From positions 1-64,000 of the forward strand of contig CALYLW010001021.1 of NCBI GenBank assembly GCA_944989445.1: a stretch of 64,000 nt of DNA. The letters run 5' to 3'. Position 1 is the stretch's first letter; each line of letters opens with the position of its first letter. The stretch comes from Ampullaceana balthica (Eukaryota > Mollusca > Gastropoda > Lymnaeidae). A program made the position numbers and the translations under genes. The notes under the pieces are model-generated. The model ran no database searches, was not told the origin of the DNA, and saw nothing but the letters and a program-made list of their open reading frames with translations. Shown piece by piece: positions 33,212 to 45,870 of the stretch.

Positions 33212-33296
33212 ACTAACGTTCCAACACCTCATACATCTAACGTTCTAACACCTCATACATCTAACGTTCTAGCACCTCATACATCTAAACGTTCTA
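33212..33296 (+). repeat. 24-bp minisatellite, about 3.5 copies
   Basis: Units contain ctaacgttctaacacctcat plus acat. A later trace, ctaacgttctagtcacctag, lies near 33347. Confidence 0.85.
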
Positions 33297-33397
33297 GTTG
33301 AGAAAAACAAAACCTGTTCACTGTCGGGCTGTCATAAAGCTATCAGCTAACGTTCTAGTCACCTAGTACATCTAGAGTTTTCTAGTACACCTCTACA

Positions 33398-34993
33398 TCT
33401 AACTGTTTCTGGTGACACTCTAACTGGTGTTTCTGGTGACACTCTAACTGGTGTTTCTGGTGACACTCTACACTAGTGTTTCTGGTGACACTACGATTGG
33501 TGTTTCTGGTGACACTCCGATTGGTTTTCCTGGTGACACTCTAACTGGTGTTTCTGGTGACACTCAATGTAGTTTCTGGTGACACTCAATTGGTGTTTCT
33601 GGTGACACTCTAACTGGTGTTTCTGGTGACACTCGACTAGTGTTTGTGGTGACACTACGATTGGTGTTTCTGGTGACACTCCGATTGGTGTTTCTGGTGA
33701 CACTCTAACTGGTGTTTCTGGTGACACTACAATTGGTGTTTCTGGTGACACTCTGATTGGTGTTTCTGGTGACACTCTGACTGGTGTTTCTGGTGACACT
33801 CCGACTAGTGTTTCTGGTGACACTCCGACTGGTGTTTCTGGTGACACTCCGATTGGTGTTTCTGGTGACACTCTGACTAGTGTTTTCTGGTGACACTCCG
33901 ACAAGTGTTTCTGGTGACACTCCGATTTGTGTTTCTGGTGACACTCCGACTGGTGTTTCTGGTGACACTCCGACTAGTGTTTCTGGTGACACTCCGACAA
34001 GTGTTTCTGGTGACACCCCGACTGTGTTTCTGGCGACACTCCGATTTGTGTATCTGGTGACACTTCGGCTAGTGTTTCTGGTGACACTCCGACAAGTGTT
34101 TCTGGTGACACTCCGACTAGTGTTTCTGGTGACACTCCGACTAGTGTTTCTGGTGACACTCCGACTAGTGTTTCTGGTGACACTCCGACTAGTGTTTCTG
34201 GTGACACTCCGACTAGTGTTTCTGGTGACACTCCGACTAGTGTTTCTGGTGACACTCCGACTAGTGTTTCTGGTGACACTCCGACTAGTGTTTCTGGTGA
34301 CACTCCGACTAGTGTTTCTGGTGACACTCCGACTAGTGTTTCTGGTGACACTCCGACTAGTGTTTCTGGTGACACTCCGACTAGTGTTTCTGGTGACACT
34401 CCGACTAGTGTTTCTGGTGACACTCCGACTAGTGTTTCTGGTGACACTACGACTAGTGTTTCTGGTGACACTACGACTAGTGTTTCTGGTGACACTACGA
34501 CTAGTGTTTCTGGTGACACTACGACTAGTGTTTCTGGTGACACTACGACTAGTGTTTCTGGTGACACTACGACTAGTGTTTCTGGTGACACTACGACTAG
34601 TGTTTCTGGTGACACTTCGACTAGTGTTTCTGGTGACACTACGACTAGTGTTTCTGGTGACACTACGACTAGTGTTTCTGGTGACACTACGACTAGTGTT
34701 TCTGGTGACACTACGACTAGTGTTTCTGGTGACACTACGACTAGTGTTTCTGGTGACACTACGACTAGTGTTTCTACACCCCGACTGGTGTTTCTGGCGA
34801 CACTCCGATTTGTGTATCTGGTGACACTTCGGCTAGTGTTTCTGGTGACACTCTGATTGGGGTTTCTGGTGACACTCTGACTGGTGTTTCTGGCGACACT
34901 CTTATTTGTGTATCTGGTGACACTTCGGCTAGTGTTTCTGGTGACACTACGACTAGTGTTTCTGGTGACACTACGACTAGTGTTTCTGGTGTA
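33398..34993 (+). repeat. 24-bp array, about 66 copies, with blocks
   Basis: Units contain tgtttctggtgacactccga plus ctag. The left third is mixed. 34086-34445 is homogenised for tccgactag and 34446-34770 for tacgactag. A distinctive variant block (ctggcgacactccgatttgt, then gtatctggtgacacttcggc) occurs near 34030, 34795 and, slightly changed, 34890. The reading frames of up to 359 codons are artefacts of the period. Confidence 0.97.
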
Positions 34994-35627
34994 ATGTGAG
35001 AGGGAGACAATACAACTGTTGATGTGTAATAGAGAACCACACCTCCAACACACAAAGGCTTCGCACTAAATTGACCGTCACTTTCCTCTTCCTATGACAA
35101 TATTCTACGCACTGAGGTAACTGTATGAAACTGTGCGGGTGTGTGTACGACGCTGTGGGGGTGTACGAGGATGTGCGTTATTGTGTGTGTATTTGAATAA
35201 TACGTATAAAAGAAAAGCGGAAATGCAAGAAGGAAGTCGGTGAATCAACAAGTGTAGATGGGAGGATAAACTATTGTCACTTGTAGTTGCACCAGGCAAC
35301 GTAAACAACCCTGTTGACAGCATGAAGGTCATTACATGATGTGGAACCTAAATGAAAGAGTAATGTGCATCCAAGTGGCGTGACTGTGTATTGATATGTG
35401 AAGTGGAATGAACCAAGTGCAATCCCATATAGACTGAAGCGACCCTATTCTACTGCTGTGACAAACCGACTTTGTTTATATTATTAGCAATTTTTTTCCT
35501 CTGTCTCTTAACTTTTTGTGACGACATCATTTGAAAATTGATTTTATTTTTAAAGCAAAAACTCGACAAAAAAATTTGCTTTACATATTTTTAGGTTTAG
35601 TTAGGATGTAGTCATTTTCATGGTGAT
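34994..35627. other. nothing recognised
   Basis: Unique sequence with a GT-rich patch at 35130-35190. Confidence 0.5.
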
Positions 35628-35822
35628 CAGAGGCGTCGTTAGGGGATTTTGGAGGGTTCAGACCTCACAGTTTGACACCATTACAAAAGGCGACACCAAC
35701 GTGTAAGTTAAGTTCCCGTTATTTGTCACTGGCACTCTCGGAGGAGGTCTTTGGGGTAAGTTGTGAGGGGGTGACAATATGAGTTACCGCACTGGGCGAC
35801 ACAAACCCTGGTGACGCCTCTG
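35628..35822. mobile_element. 195-bp hAT MITE of the hAT-D family
   Basis: The left end is CAGAGGCGTCGTTAGGGG; the right end in reverse complement is CAGAGGCGTCACCAGGGT. The same terminus, CAG[TA]GGCGTCACTAG, is found on hAT-D at 51634-54755. The interior shares ttaag..cccgttatttg and cactggcactctc with the partial copy at the window's right edge. Flanking octamers atggtgat (35620-35627) and gtggtgag (35823-35830) match at 6 of 8 positions, consistent with an aged target duplication. Confidence 0.85.
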
Positions 35823-37481
35823 GTGGTGAGGGCAGGCGTGCCCTACAATTGGGCCTAACTATTGTTACAACTTCCAGAATAGATCAATCATCATCAACAT
35901 ACAGTTGTACATAATTCCCGTAATGGATGTAATGCTGATTTGTTCAATAGTGCGCACCAAAAATTACTGCACCAAATATAACTCTTTTCGAACGTTCCAC
36001 ATTAAATAATTCAATAATATAATAAATGAATTAAATAAAAATAAATAAAATAAATGAAAGTTCTTTATTACGTTATTTTTTAATCTGATGTGTATTTATT
36101 TTGAAAAACTTCCGTCATTTTTGACGGGTGATAAAATTCTATATAGATACATAACATCGTTGATTTGTTTATGAGTAATGATAAAATTAGGTAAAAGCGC
36201 GTGCTATTGGGCTTGGTGGAACTAAAGTTATTATATAGGGTTGGGGTACTGCAATCAGGTTACGCATGGAAATAAAGTTATTATATAGTGTTATGTCTAG
36301 GTAGAACTCAAGTTATTATATAGGTTTTGGGTACCGCAATCAAGGTATGTAGAACTCAAGTTATCGTATTGTGAATTTGTAGGCCAGAAAAAGGAAAGTT
36401 TAAAAACTTTTGACCCAACATGACAGATAAGTTTTTACTCTTTTTTTTTAAACTCACAAATTGTTCGCTGAGGAAGACTTTCTGTCGATACTCTTGTTGT
36501 TTTGTTGCGTCCTTTTCTGGCTTACCGAGACCCTTTTCGGTGGCTTATTTTTATGACATTATTAGCAGCTTATTTGAGATCTCAGGCCTTTACCACCAAG
36601 GACCACACCTGATTGTTCCACCGACGCGTCATGAGTCCAGATCGAAGGCCTTTACCACCAAGGACCACACCTGACGTTACATGAGTCCAAGTGTCGTCGT
36701 AAAAATATTATCAATGACTCATGCACCCTTCAAAAGAATGGATATGAAATCTGTTGACATCAATTGATATACAATCCCACCTAGACAGGCACTGTGTCTG
36801 GTGTAGAAAACTCTAGTCTACAGCTAATCTGCCTACACTTCCTATGGCGTCAATTTCTGATCCCGCGCTTGTCTTTCATTAAACTGCACGGCTTAATCCG
36901 TGACTTGTTTAGCGCCAAAACTCAAATGACATTGTGTACCGGCTAAATGTCCCCGGTCCTCTGCCCCTGGAAGTGTGGGCGTGCAATGCAATACTACAAC
37001 GCTAGATATCTTCCCAACACTGGACCGCCCACGCTTCCCCCCCCCCTGCCCGGCGGTTACTTGGCCAATGTTTGCATTCAACTTGAATATGACGTCAAAA
37101 CGTAGCTAGAAGTCTATTTATTTTTGTCATCGTAATACAAAAACAAATAAGCTTTAGGGTGGAGTTTAAGAGGTGGCTTTGGTTTATGGCAGTGGCCCTT
37201 TACCTTTCGACGCGCCATTTCAAAGTTCGTTTGAGAAGATTTATTCAATGAAGACGCACGGCTATGATATATACGATTCGAAACGTTGCATAATCTCAGG
37301 CGTTTGACACAGGCAAAGGATTGTAAAATAAATAACGTAAAGAAAACGTTTTTCATGATAAAGTAAACAACTATTAAATAGTTTCCTGGCGCAGTGATTC
37401 TCAAACAGATGTATGGCCACTACCACCAAGTGTCATAGTGTCATTCTAAGCGCACCTCACAACATCGTGTATTGAATAGAC
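35823..37481. other. no gene; two small duplications
   Basis: An irregular repeat of aagttattatatagg with gggtaccgcaatca recurs about four times at 36220-36370. ggcctttaccaccaaggacc acacctga occurs twice at 36586-36675. No domain was recognised in the frames at 36420, 36893 or 37114. Confidence 0.5.
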
Positions 37482-37810
37482 CAGGGGTGGCCAGACCTAT
37501 AGTAACGGAGAGCCATTTTAAAAAATAATAAAATTGTTGAGAGCCGCATTGAAGCACTATGCGTCATTTAACCTGGTTTGGACATCTTCCAGTAATCCTA
37601 GTAACATATCTTTCATAAATTGTACTCGAGCCGCAATGTGACCACAGAAGAGCCTCATGCCGCTAGCGAGCCGCAATGTGACCACAGAAGAGCCTCATGC
37701 CGCTAGCGAGCCGCAATGTGACCACAGAAGAGCCTCATGCCGCTAGCGAGCCGCAATGTGACCACAGAAGAGCCGCATGCCGCTAGCGAGCCGCGGTTTG
37801 GCCATCGTTG
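37482..37810. mobile_element. 329-bp hAT MITE with internal minisatellite
   Basis: Left end CAGGGGTGGCCAGACC; right end in reverse complement CAACGATGGCCAAACCGCGG. Both are followed by the gagccgc/gcggctc subterminal motif known from Charlie-like hAT MITEs. Target duplication gaatagac (37474-37481) and gagtagac (37811-37818), 7 of 8 bases identical. The right half consists of a 4-copy tandem array. Confidence 0.88.
37627..37797 (+). repeat. 40-bp minisatellite within the hAT MITE, 4 copies
   Basis: Units contain cgagccgcaatgtgaccaca and gaagagcctcatgccgctag. The unit begins with the MITE's own gagccgc subterminal motif, so the array has formed from the transposon end. Confidence 0.92.
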
Positions 37811-38411
37811 GAGTAGACATTAGCACACCTATTAAGGACAGGGAAACTCGCAGTAACACGTGAAAGACTAACGTTATAAAATGTGTTTAATTTTGACAGT
37901 TAACAAATTATTTTAATACCAGCAGTTTAGCTCACACTTTTAAACGGGATTTTTAATGGCCGGGTTTCAGGGCGGAAGGCATTAATAGAACTATCCGGGT
38001 ATTTAGTTGGGCCAAATTAAGAAGATATATATTTATAATCCAATATCCTGGTATTCTGTTAGGCCGCATCTCAACACACATTTGTTAATTCAACGTTATT
38101 TTGAATCACGTTAGTGGGCAATGACCAAGACAAAACTTATTTACAAATGTATTATACTAATAATTTTTGCAAACGTCTGAGTACTTATCCTTATCTAAAA
38201 TCCCCGACATTGCTTAATGACAACTAATAAACCCTGTTGTGTTTTTAAAAAAAACATTAAAAAAGCACAAGAAAAAAACACAACTCTTTCTTAAATCCAG
38301 TATCAACACTGGTGTGCTGTCTGACTAACATCTCATCCTACTGCTGGGTCTTGAGAAACTTTCTTCGCCTTGTCGGTCAAAATCATTTAATTAAAAGCTT
38401 TGTCCATTCTG
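37811..38411. other. nothing recognised
   Basis: AT-rich unique DNA. Confidence 0.5.
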
Positions 38412-38648
38412 CTAGTAACGTATACATGTAGTGACGTATACATGTAGTGACGTATACATGTAGTGACGTATACATGTAGTGACGTATACATGTAGTGACG
38501 TATACATGTAGTGACGTATACATGTAGTGACGTATACATGTAGTGACGTATACATGTAGTGACGTATACATGTAGTGACGTATACATGTAATGACGTATA
38601 CATGTAGTGACGTATACATGTAGTGACGTATACATGTAGTGACGTATA
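38412..38648 (+). repeat. 16-bp minisatellite, about 14 copies
   Basis: Units of gtatacatgtagtgac, almost invariant (one gtaatgac). Contains the palindrome GTATAC and one TGACGTATA per unit junction. Confidence 0.95.
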
Positions 38649-39480
38649 TTGAATTGTGAGGAATGGGACCGCCCTCCTAAATGTTTGTTACCTTGATTTG
38701 ATCAGTGACGTCATCTATTGGACGTACCTATGTAATACTCGTACTCTCCGCCTCTTCTCTCTGGGCCTGTCATGGGTTTTGAATGGCTTGTTCCGGGTAG
38801 AATATGCTAATGACATTCAGAACACAGGATCAATTTCTTTTCAGGAATTGTTAGAAATTCTATTCAAATCGTCAAAAGTAAACGAAACAATACCAAAGTA
38901 AGTAAGTAGTTTAGCAATTTAACCTATCCATGTCATGGTTTTTCTACTATTTAGGTTTTAAATCATGTTTGACAAGTACGATTTTTAACTGTATTTAGTG
39001 TGAAGTTTTATTTTGATTTTTTAAAGTAAAAAGTATTTTAATCACCACATACTTTATAAATGTTTATTTTAAGATTACTGATTTTCCATGTTGCTTTTCT
39101 CGTATTTTTCGACCATAATATTGTTTAACGTTAAAACTCTAAGAAACAATGTTTTGTCCCATTGGTCTTCACCTCGCCCCACTGTGTTTCATCCCAACTT
39201 TAAGTTCTTTTAAAATGGAAAGTGAAAGAAAAATGTGACCGTTTAAGCGCTCTTAGACTCCCCATTAAACCCCAGCAGACTCCCCATAAAACCCCAGCAT
39301 GTTCGCGCTCACCCGTCATTGCAGACATTGATCTACCTGGCAGGTGAAATGGTTCAAACCTGCCCATCACAAAAGGGGCGATGCAAATTTAAGGTCCCAT
39401 GTCACCTCTTAACGTCCCTTTAAAAAAACCTCGCCTCCATTGTTAGACACGTGATTCTATGTTCAAAAACTATCAGAGAG
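38649..39480. other. nothing recognised
   Basis: Unique DNA. The 81-codon frame at 38656 shows no recognisable domain. gactccccat.aaaccccag is duplicated at 39258-39298. Confidence 0.45.
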
Positions 39481-39803
39481 AGGTCTGACACGGGATGTTC
39501 AGTCTATAGGACACAGAGGTTTAACATGAGTTGTTCAGTGTATAGGACCCAGAGGTTTGACATGAGTTGTTCAGTCTATAGGACACAGAGGTTTAACATG
39601 AGTTGTTCAGTCTATAGGACCCAGAGTTTTAACATGAGTTGTTCAGTCTATAGGACCCAGAGGTTTAACATGAGTTGTTCAGTCTATAGGACCCAGAGGT
39701 TTAACATGAGTTGTTCAGTGTATAGGACCCAGAGGTTTAACATGAGTTGTTCAGTGTATAGGACCCAGAGGTTTAACATGAGTTATTCAGTCTATAGGAC
39801 CAC
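39481..39803 (+). repeat. 36-bp minisatellite, about 9 copies
   Basis: Units contain ttcagtctataggacccaga and ggtttaacatgagttg, with gtc/gtg and cacag/cccag variants. Confidence 0.95.
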
Positions 39804-39950
39804 AAACATTTCTGCAATGTTTAAGTCCAATTGTTCGCCGAGGACGGCTTTCGGACAATACGTTACTTACTGCCTCTTTTACAGGCTTACACATACTTTT
39901 GTTTTCACATACTTGTCCATTTGACTTAACTATACCCTGGGCTTGGTCGT

Positions 39951-40127
39951 GGGGTCAACCTAAGTGGTCAGTTACATGATGAGTCAATGGTCCTAAGGTC
40001 AATCTGACTGGTCAGTTACATGCTGGGTCAATGATTCTTAGGTCAACTTAACTGGTCAGTTACATGCTGAGTCAATGGTCCTAAGGTCAACCTGACTGGT
40101 CAGTTACATGCTGAGTCAATGGTCCTA
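39951..40127 (+). repeat. 44-bp minisatellite, about 4 copies
   Basis: Units contain actggtcagttacatgctga, gtcaatggtcctaaggtcaa and ct. The array abuts the next one directly. Confidence 0.92.
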
Positions 40128-40530
40128 GATCGTACGGAATAGATCGTACTACAGAGGACACGATGAAAAGATCGTAGTACTGAATAGATCGTCTTGAATA
40201 AATCGTACTGAATAGATCGTACGGAATAGATCGTACTGAATAGATCGTACTGAATAGATCGTCCTGAATAGATCGTACGGAATAGATCGTACTGAATAGA
40301 TCGTACTGAATAGATCGTCCTGAATAGATCGTACTGAATAGATCGTATTGAATAGATCGTACTGAATAGATCGTCCTGAGTCCTGAATATATCGTACAGA
40401 ATAGATCGGACTGAATAGATCGTCCTGAATATATCGTACTGAATAGATCGTACTGAATAGATCGTCCTGAAAAGATCGTACTGAATAGATCGTACGGAAT
40501 AGATCGTACTGAATAGATCGTACTACAGAG
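40128..40530 (+). repeat. 14-bp array (gatcgtactgaata), about 28 copies
   Basis: Units gatcgtactgaata, gatcgtcctgaata and gatcgtacggaata alternate in a semi-regular order. The same non-repeat stretch, agatcgtactacagag followed by acacgatgaa, bounds the array on both sides (about 40141 and 40504). Confidence 0.95.
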
Positions 40531-41195
40531 CACACGATGAATTTCTATCGAACGATCAAATTTTTAAGCTGTCAAGTTAATACCATTTACTTTGTTACCT
40601 AGTTTTTAGTAAAATTAAGTTCATAACACTTTTCAATATGACATATTCATATTCTAACTAATTTGTTGTGCGTTCCTGGAAATTAAAACATCGTTGAATA
40701 CTGATGAGGAATGTTTGATGACTTGAGCGTCGACTAAAGTAATGACACTGTAGGAGCACACGGAGCTAAATACCGCAGCTATGCTCACCAAGTTTCAACC
40801 TGTTTGACGCCATGTTGCCCTATGTCCTATGTATAGGTGCAGTATACAAATGAGAAGATCAACAGTCTTGGGTGTTCTTTGGTGGGTTTAAAAGAATGTT
40901 GCGAGGGAGTTGAAGTTATTTTGTAGTGACATTAAGAATCCATTACTGACAGAAGTTTCTCAAAGCTGGTGTCAATGAAAACTCATCATGCTAATTTCCA
41001 CAATGAGCCAAGGAATACTTGGTGACCTTGGAAAACGTTCAAATTAGAAATGTCACTGTAGATTACAATACTTTGCCGGACGATTTAAAAAATGTTTCAA
41101 TATTCTAATTACTTTAATACCCACTAGCTTGATGAATAATGAAATAAAAATTAATTTAACAATAATTGTTTAATGGTCTCGTAATGCACACTAGC
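40531..41195. other. nothing recognised
   Basis: Unique sequence. Confidence 0.5.
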
Positions 41196-41252
41196 TAAGG
41201 GCGCATCATACTCACCTTGCCCGGGGCGCAAATAACCCATGCTACGCCACTG
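41196..41252 (-). mobile_element. solo hAT-like terminus
   Basis: Ends cccatgctacgccactg, that is CAGTGGCGTAGCATGGG in reverse complement, preceded by gcccggggcgcaaat. The opposite end was not located. Confidence 0.5.
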
Positions 41253-41779
41253 TCATTTCTTTAGCCCTTTGGTGCGCAATTTTAATGTGACTATTGCTTC
41301 ACAGTACGTGTACAATCACTAATGGGCGGTTCTATTTGTTTTTGTGATGGTGTGTGGCTTAGACCCTTCAAAGGAAAACTATGTACACATACATGTGCTT
41401 AAATCTTATTATATATATATATAATTAAACGAACAAGATCAAACATCAGAACTGGGTGAATTAGGAGTCGTTCATTCCCTTTCTCTAGACCCCCTTTCCC
41501 CAATACATTTCCGTTACGTGGCAATGCAGTACAAGAGAAGGGGGAGACGTTATTGAAAGGTGGTTTTTGTATTCCCTGGTTTGACTGTGGCAAAGTAAAA
41601 TTGATAAATAAATGTTTGGCATTGAAGGGATAAGAGAGACGCGAATTGTTTAATCTCCCGGTGGGGGGGGCGCCCGCACAAAGTCTCATTACGTCATCGT
41701 GTACATCGCACTAAGACCATCCACGCACCACGAATCTTGACAAAATACGTCTATAAACACCTTTGTCTTTAATGTTAAT
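41253..41779. other. no gene; short AT microsatellite
   Basis: (AT)n of about 16 bases at 41408-41423 and a G-run near 41663. Otherwise unremarkable. Confidence 0.5.
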
Positions 41780-42316
41780 TAAATCCCTTATATTAACTTC
41801 AAAATCTTGTCGTCCTCTCTTCGTACGTCGGTTGGGCGGAAAAACAAAAGTCAAAAACGACCCACTTTCCGTCATGCCATCGAGCTGAAATTTGGCACAT
41901 AGACTCGACTCACCTAACAATGCATCGTCTCAAAAATTCAGACCGATCGAACGTACCGTAATTAAATTAATACATTTTTAGTTTATCTATATAAACTATA
42001 TGTAGCGGTCGCTATCGTTTACATTTTACGGGTCACTTGACTTCACGCCAGCCAGAGGTGAACACATCTCGTGTTTTAACCAGGTGTACCGGCGTGCTTT
42101 TGTTTTCATTTTGCGTGTCACGCTGAGCTCGGTCCAGCGATCGGTGACCAGACCTTTCCCCTCTCCCACCCCCAACCCCCGGGTTAAAAGCAAACGGGAG
42201 TTAAGACAGATTCAGTCTGTAAATATTTGTCGCGTTTGAATATAATCAATACTTTTAGTTATGTCTCATATATAAAGGATTTATAGTCAAAAACTTTGTT
42301 TCTACGGGGTTGTTTT
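41780..42316 (-). mobile_element. KT-family copy 3, minus orientation
   Basis: Reverse complement of the landmarks described for copy 1. It starts taaatcccttatattaactt and includes gcggaaaaacaaaagtc, ctgaaatttggcac, accgtaattaaattaat, gacttcacgcc and gctcggtccagcgatcggtg. It ends ttatagtcaaaaactttgtt, then acggggttgtttta. The (GA)n run is absent here. Confidence 0.88.
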
Positions 42317-42419
42317 ATTTTATTTTAATTTTATTATTAGTTGAGGGAAAACATATGAAAGCAAGAAATGATACGTGATAAATAATAGTTAATACCCTAT
42401 TAGTTTTAGAGGTATTTGT

Positions 42420-42560
42420 GTGTTGGTGCTGCTTAAGAGGTTATGTGTTTAACTGTGTGTATGAATGTATGTGTTTGACTGAGTGTATGTGTATGTGTTT
42501 GACTGTGTGTATGAGTGTATGTGTTTGACTTTGTGTACATATGAGTGAGTGTGTGAGGCC
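42420..42560 (+). repeat. gtgtatgtgtttgactg low-complexity repeats
   Basis: Irregular gt-rich repeats with tgtatgtgtttgact recurring about four times. Confidence 0.8.
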
Positions 42561-42767
42561 CATTGCTAAACTTATCCAACTTACCTCACTTAACAACTGC
42601 TATTACATGACTGGTTACTGTCTGCAAACACAAAAATTACCTGCAGAAACCCCTATTTAAAAAGCCTCTCTAGACCTACCTGCTACCTTTATTGACCTAC
42701 CGACCTGCTAGACGATCCCCCCCCCCTGGCCCCCAAGCCCTCGTAACACAGACTGCATCCTGTGACC

Positions 42768-45647
42768 TTGAGACGCTATCTCCGGATGAACGAGACCCAA
42801 CGAGACGCTATTTCCAATAAGATACTATCTCCCAATGAGACACTATCTCCCAATGAGACACTATCTCCCAATGAGACACTATCTCCCAATGAGACACTAT
42901 CTCCCAATGAGACACTATCTCCCAATGAGACACTATCTCCCAATGAGACGCTATCTCCCAATGAGACACTATCTCCCAATAAGACACTATCTCCCAATGA
43001 GACACTATCTCCCAATGAGACACTATCTCCCAATGAGACACTATCTCCCAATAAGACACTATCTCCCAATGAGACACTATCTCCCAATGAGACACTATCT
43101 CCCAATGAGACACTATCTCCCAATGAGACACTATCTCCCAATGAGACACTATCTCCCAATGAGACACTATCTCCCAATGAGACACTATCTCCCAATGAGA
43201 CGCTATCTCCCAATGAGACGCTATCTCCCAATGAGACACTATCTCCCAATGAGACACTATCTCCCAATGAGACGCTATCTCCCAATGAGACACTATCTCC
43301 CAATGAGACACTATCTCCCAATAAGACACTATCTCCCAATGAGACGCTATCTCCCAATGAGACGCTATCTCCCAATGAGACGCTATCTCCCAATGAGACA
43401 CTATCTCCCAATGAGACACTATCTCCCAATGAGACACTATCTCCCAATGAGACACTATCTCCCAATGAGACACTATCTCCCAATGAGACACTATCTCCCA
43501 ATGAGACACTATCTCCCAATGAGACACTATCTCCCAATGAGACACTATCTCCCAATGAGACACTATCTCCCAATGAGACACTATCTCCCAATGAGACACT
43601 ATCTCCCAATGAGACACTATCTCCCAATGAGACACTATCTCCCAATGAGACACTATCTCCCAATAAGACACTATCTCCCAATGAGACACTATCTCCCAAT
43701 GAGACGCTATCTCCCAATGAGACGCTATCTCCCAATGAGACACTATCTCCCAATGAGACGCTATCTCCCAATGAGACACTATCTCCCAATGAGACACTAT
43801 CTCCCAATGAGACACTATCTCCCAATAGACACTATCTCCCAATGAGACACTATCTCCCAATGAGACACTATCTCCCAATGAGACACTATCTCCCAATAAG
43901 ACGCTATCTCCCAATGAGACACTATCTCCCAATGAGACACTATCTCCCAATGAGACACTATCTCCCAATGAGACACTATCTCCCAATGAGACACTATCTC
44001 CCAATGAGACACTATCTCCCAATGAGACGCTATCTCCCAATGAGACACTATCTCCCAATGAGACACTATCTCCCAATGAGACACTATCTCCCAATGAGAC
44101 ACTATCTCCCAATGAGACACTATCTCCCAATGAGACGCTATCTCCCAATGAGACGCTATCTCCCAATGAGACACTATCTCCCAATGAGACACTATCTCCC
44201 AATGAGACACTATCTCCCAATGAGACGCTATCTCCCAATGAGACACTATCTCCCAATGAGACACTATCTCCCAATGAGACACTATCTCCCAATGAGACAC
44301 TATCTCCCAATGAGACACTATCTCCCAATGAGACACTATCTCCCAATGAGACGCTATCTCCCAATGAGACGCTATCTCCCAATGAGACACTATCTCCCAA
44401 TGAGACACTATCTCCCAATGAGACACTATCTCCCAATGAGACACTATCTCCCAATGAGACACTATCTCCCAATGAGACACTATCTCCCAATGAGACACTA
44501 TCTCCCAATGAGACACTATCTCCCAATGAGACGCTATCTCCCAATGAGACGCTATCTCCCAATGAGACACTATCTCCCAATGAGACACTATCTCCCAATG
44601 AGACACTATCTCCCAATGAGACACTATCTCCCAATAAGACACTATCTCCCAATGAGACACTATCTCCCAATAAGACGCTATCTCCCAATGAGACACTATC
44701 TCCCAATGAGACACTATCTCCCAATGAGACACTATCTCCCAATAAGACACTATCTCCCAATGAGACACTATCTCCCAATGAGACACTATCTCCCAATGAG
44801 ACACTATCTCCCAATGAGACACTATCTCCCAATGAGACGCTATCTCCCAATGAGACGCTATCTCCCAATGAGACACTATCTCCCAATGAGACACTATCTC
44901 CCAATGAGACGCTATCTCCCAATGAGACACTATCTCCCAATGAGACACTATCTCCCAATGAGACGCTATCTCCCAATAAGACGCTATCTCCCAATGAGAC
45001 ACTATCTCCCAATGAGACACTATCTCCCAATAAGACACTATCTCCCAATGAGACACTATCTCCCAATGAGACACTATCTCCCAATGAGACACTATCTCCC
45101 AATGAGACACTATCTCCCAATGAGACACTATCTCCCAATGAGACACTATCTCCCAATGAGACACTATCTCCCAATGAGACGCTATCTCCCAATGAGACAC
45201 TATCTCCCAATGAGACACTATCTCCCAATGAGACGCTATCTCCCAATGAGACACTATCTCCCAATGAGACGCTATCTCCCAATGAGACACTATCTCCCAA
45301 TGAGACACTATCTCCCAATGAGACACTATCTCCCAATGAGACACTATCTCCCAATGAGACACTATCTCCCAATGAGACACTATCTCCCAATGAGACACTA
45401 TCTCCCAATGAGACGCTATCTCCCAATGAGACGCTATCTCCCAATGAGACACTATCTCCCAATGAGACACTATCTCCCAATGAGACGCTATCTCCCAATG
45501 AGACACTATCTCCCAATGAGACACTATCTCCCAATGAGACACTATCTCCCAATGAGACACTATCTCCCAATGAGACACTATCTCCCAATGAGACACTATC
45601 TCCCAATGAGACACTATCTCCCAATGAGACGCTATCTCCCAATGAGA
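42768..45647 (+). repeat. 18-bp array, about 160 copies (array 18-L)
   Basis: The unit is ctatctcccaatgagaca. Nearly all variation is at two sites: gagacac/gagacgc and aatgaga/aataaga. One unit near 43826 is a base short and shifts the frame. The first two or three units (42768-42835) are diverged. Open frames cover it on both strands: LSPNET and HYLPMR on plus, GDSVSL and HWEIVS on minus, up to 998 codons. Several equally good frames and no start-domain argue against a protein. Its 18-mer is related to that at 56.7 kb in inverse orientation. Confidence 0.98.
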
Positions 45648-45870
45648 GGATTATTACAGCTTTGAATAAATTACACACCCGTAAGATTTTCCCGCGGCGG
45701 ATCTCCGCTTGCAACATAATGCACCTTTTGATCTGTTGTTCCACTCTTGCAAAGATGGCGACAGCCCTATGAAAATACGGACATGAAAACCCACACCTCA
45801 TCAAATGTGGATCTTTTATCGGAGTCGATCATCGCTTTAAAGTGTGCGGAAATATTCCCATTTTTTATTT

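Noticed and set aside
33398..34993. CRISPR-like array
   Set aside because: Repeats are contiguous with no unique spacers; the setting is eukaryotic. The same applies to all other arrays here.
33880..35053. 314- and 359-codon frames over the 24-bp array
   Set aside because: Both strands are open across identical repeats; no start context or conserved domain.
38656..38901. 81-codon frame as a possible exon
   Set aside because: No recognisable domain, no splice-site evidence I could support and no neighbouring exons.
42762..45804. Open frames of 967 and 998 codons (LSPNET / GDSVSL repeats) as structural repeat proteins
   Set aside because: The region is an 18-bp array. Four or more frames on both strands are open for the same reason, a one-base-short unit breaks them, and there is no flanking domain or gene structure.
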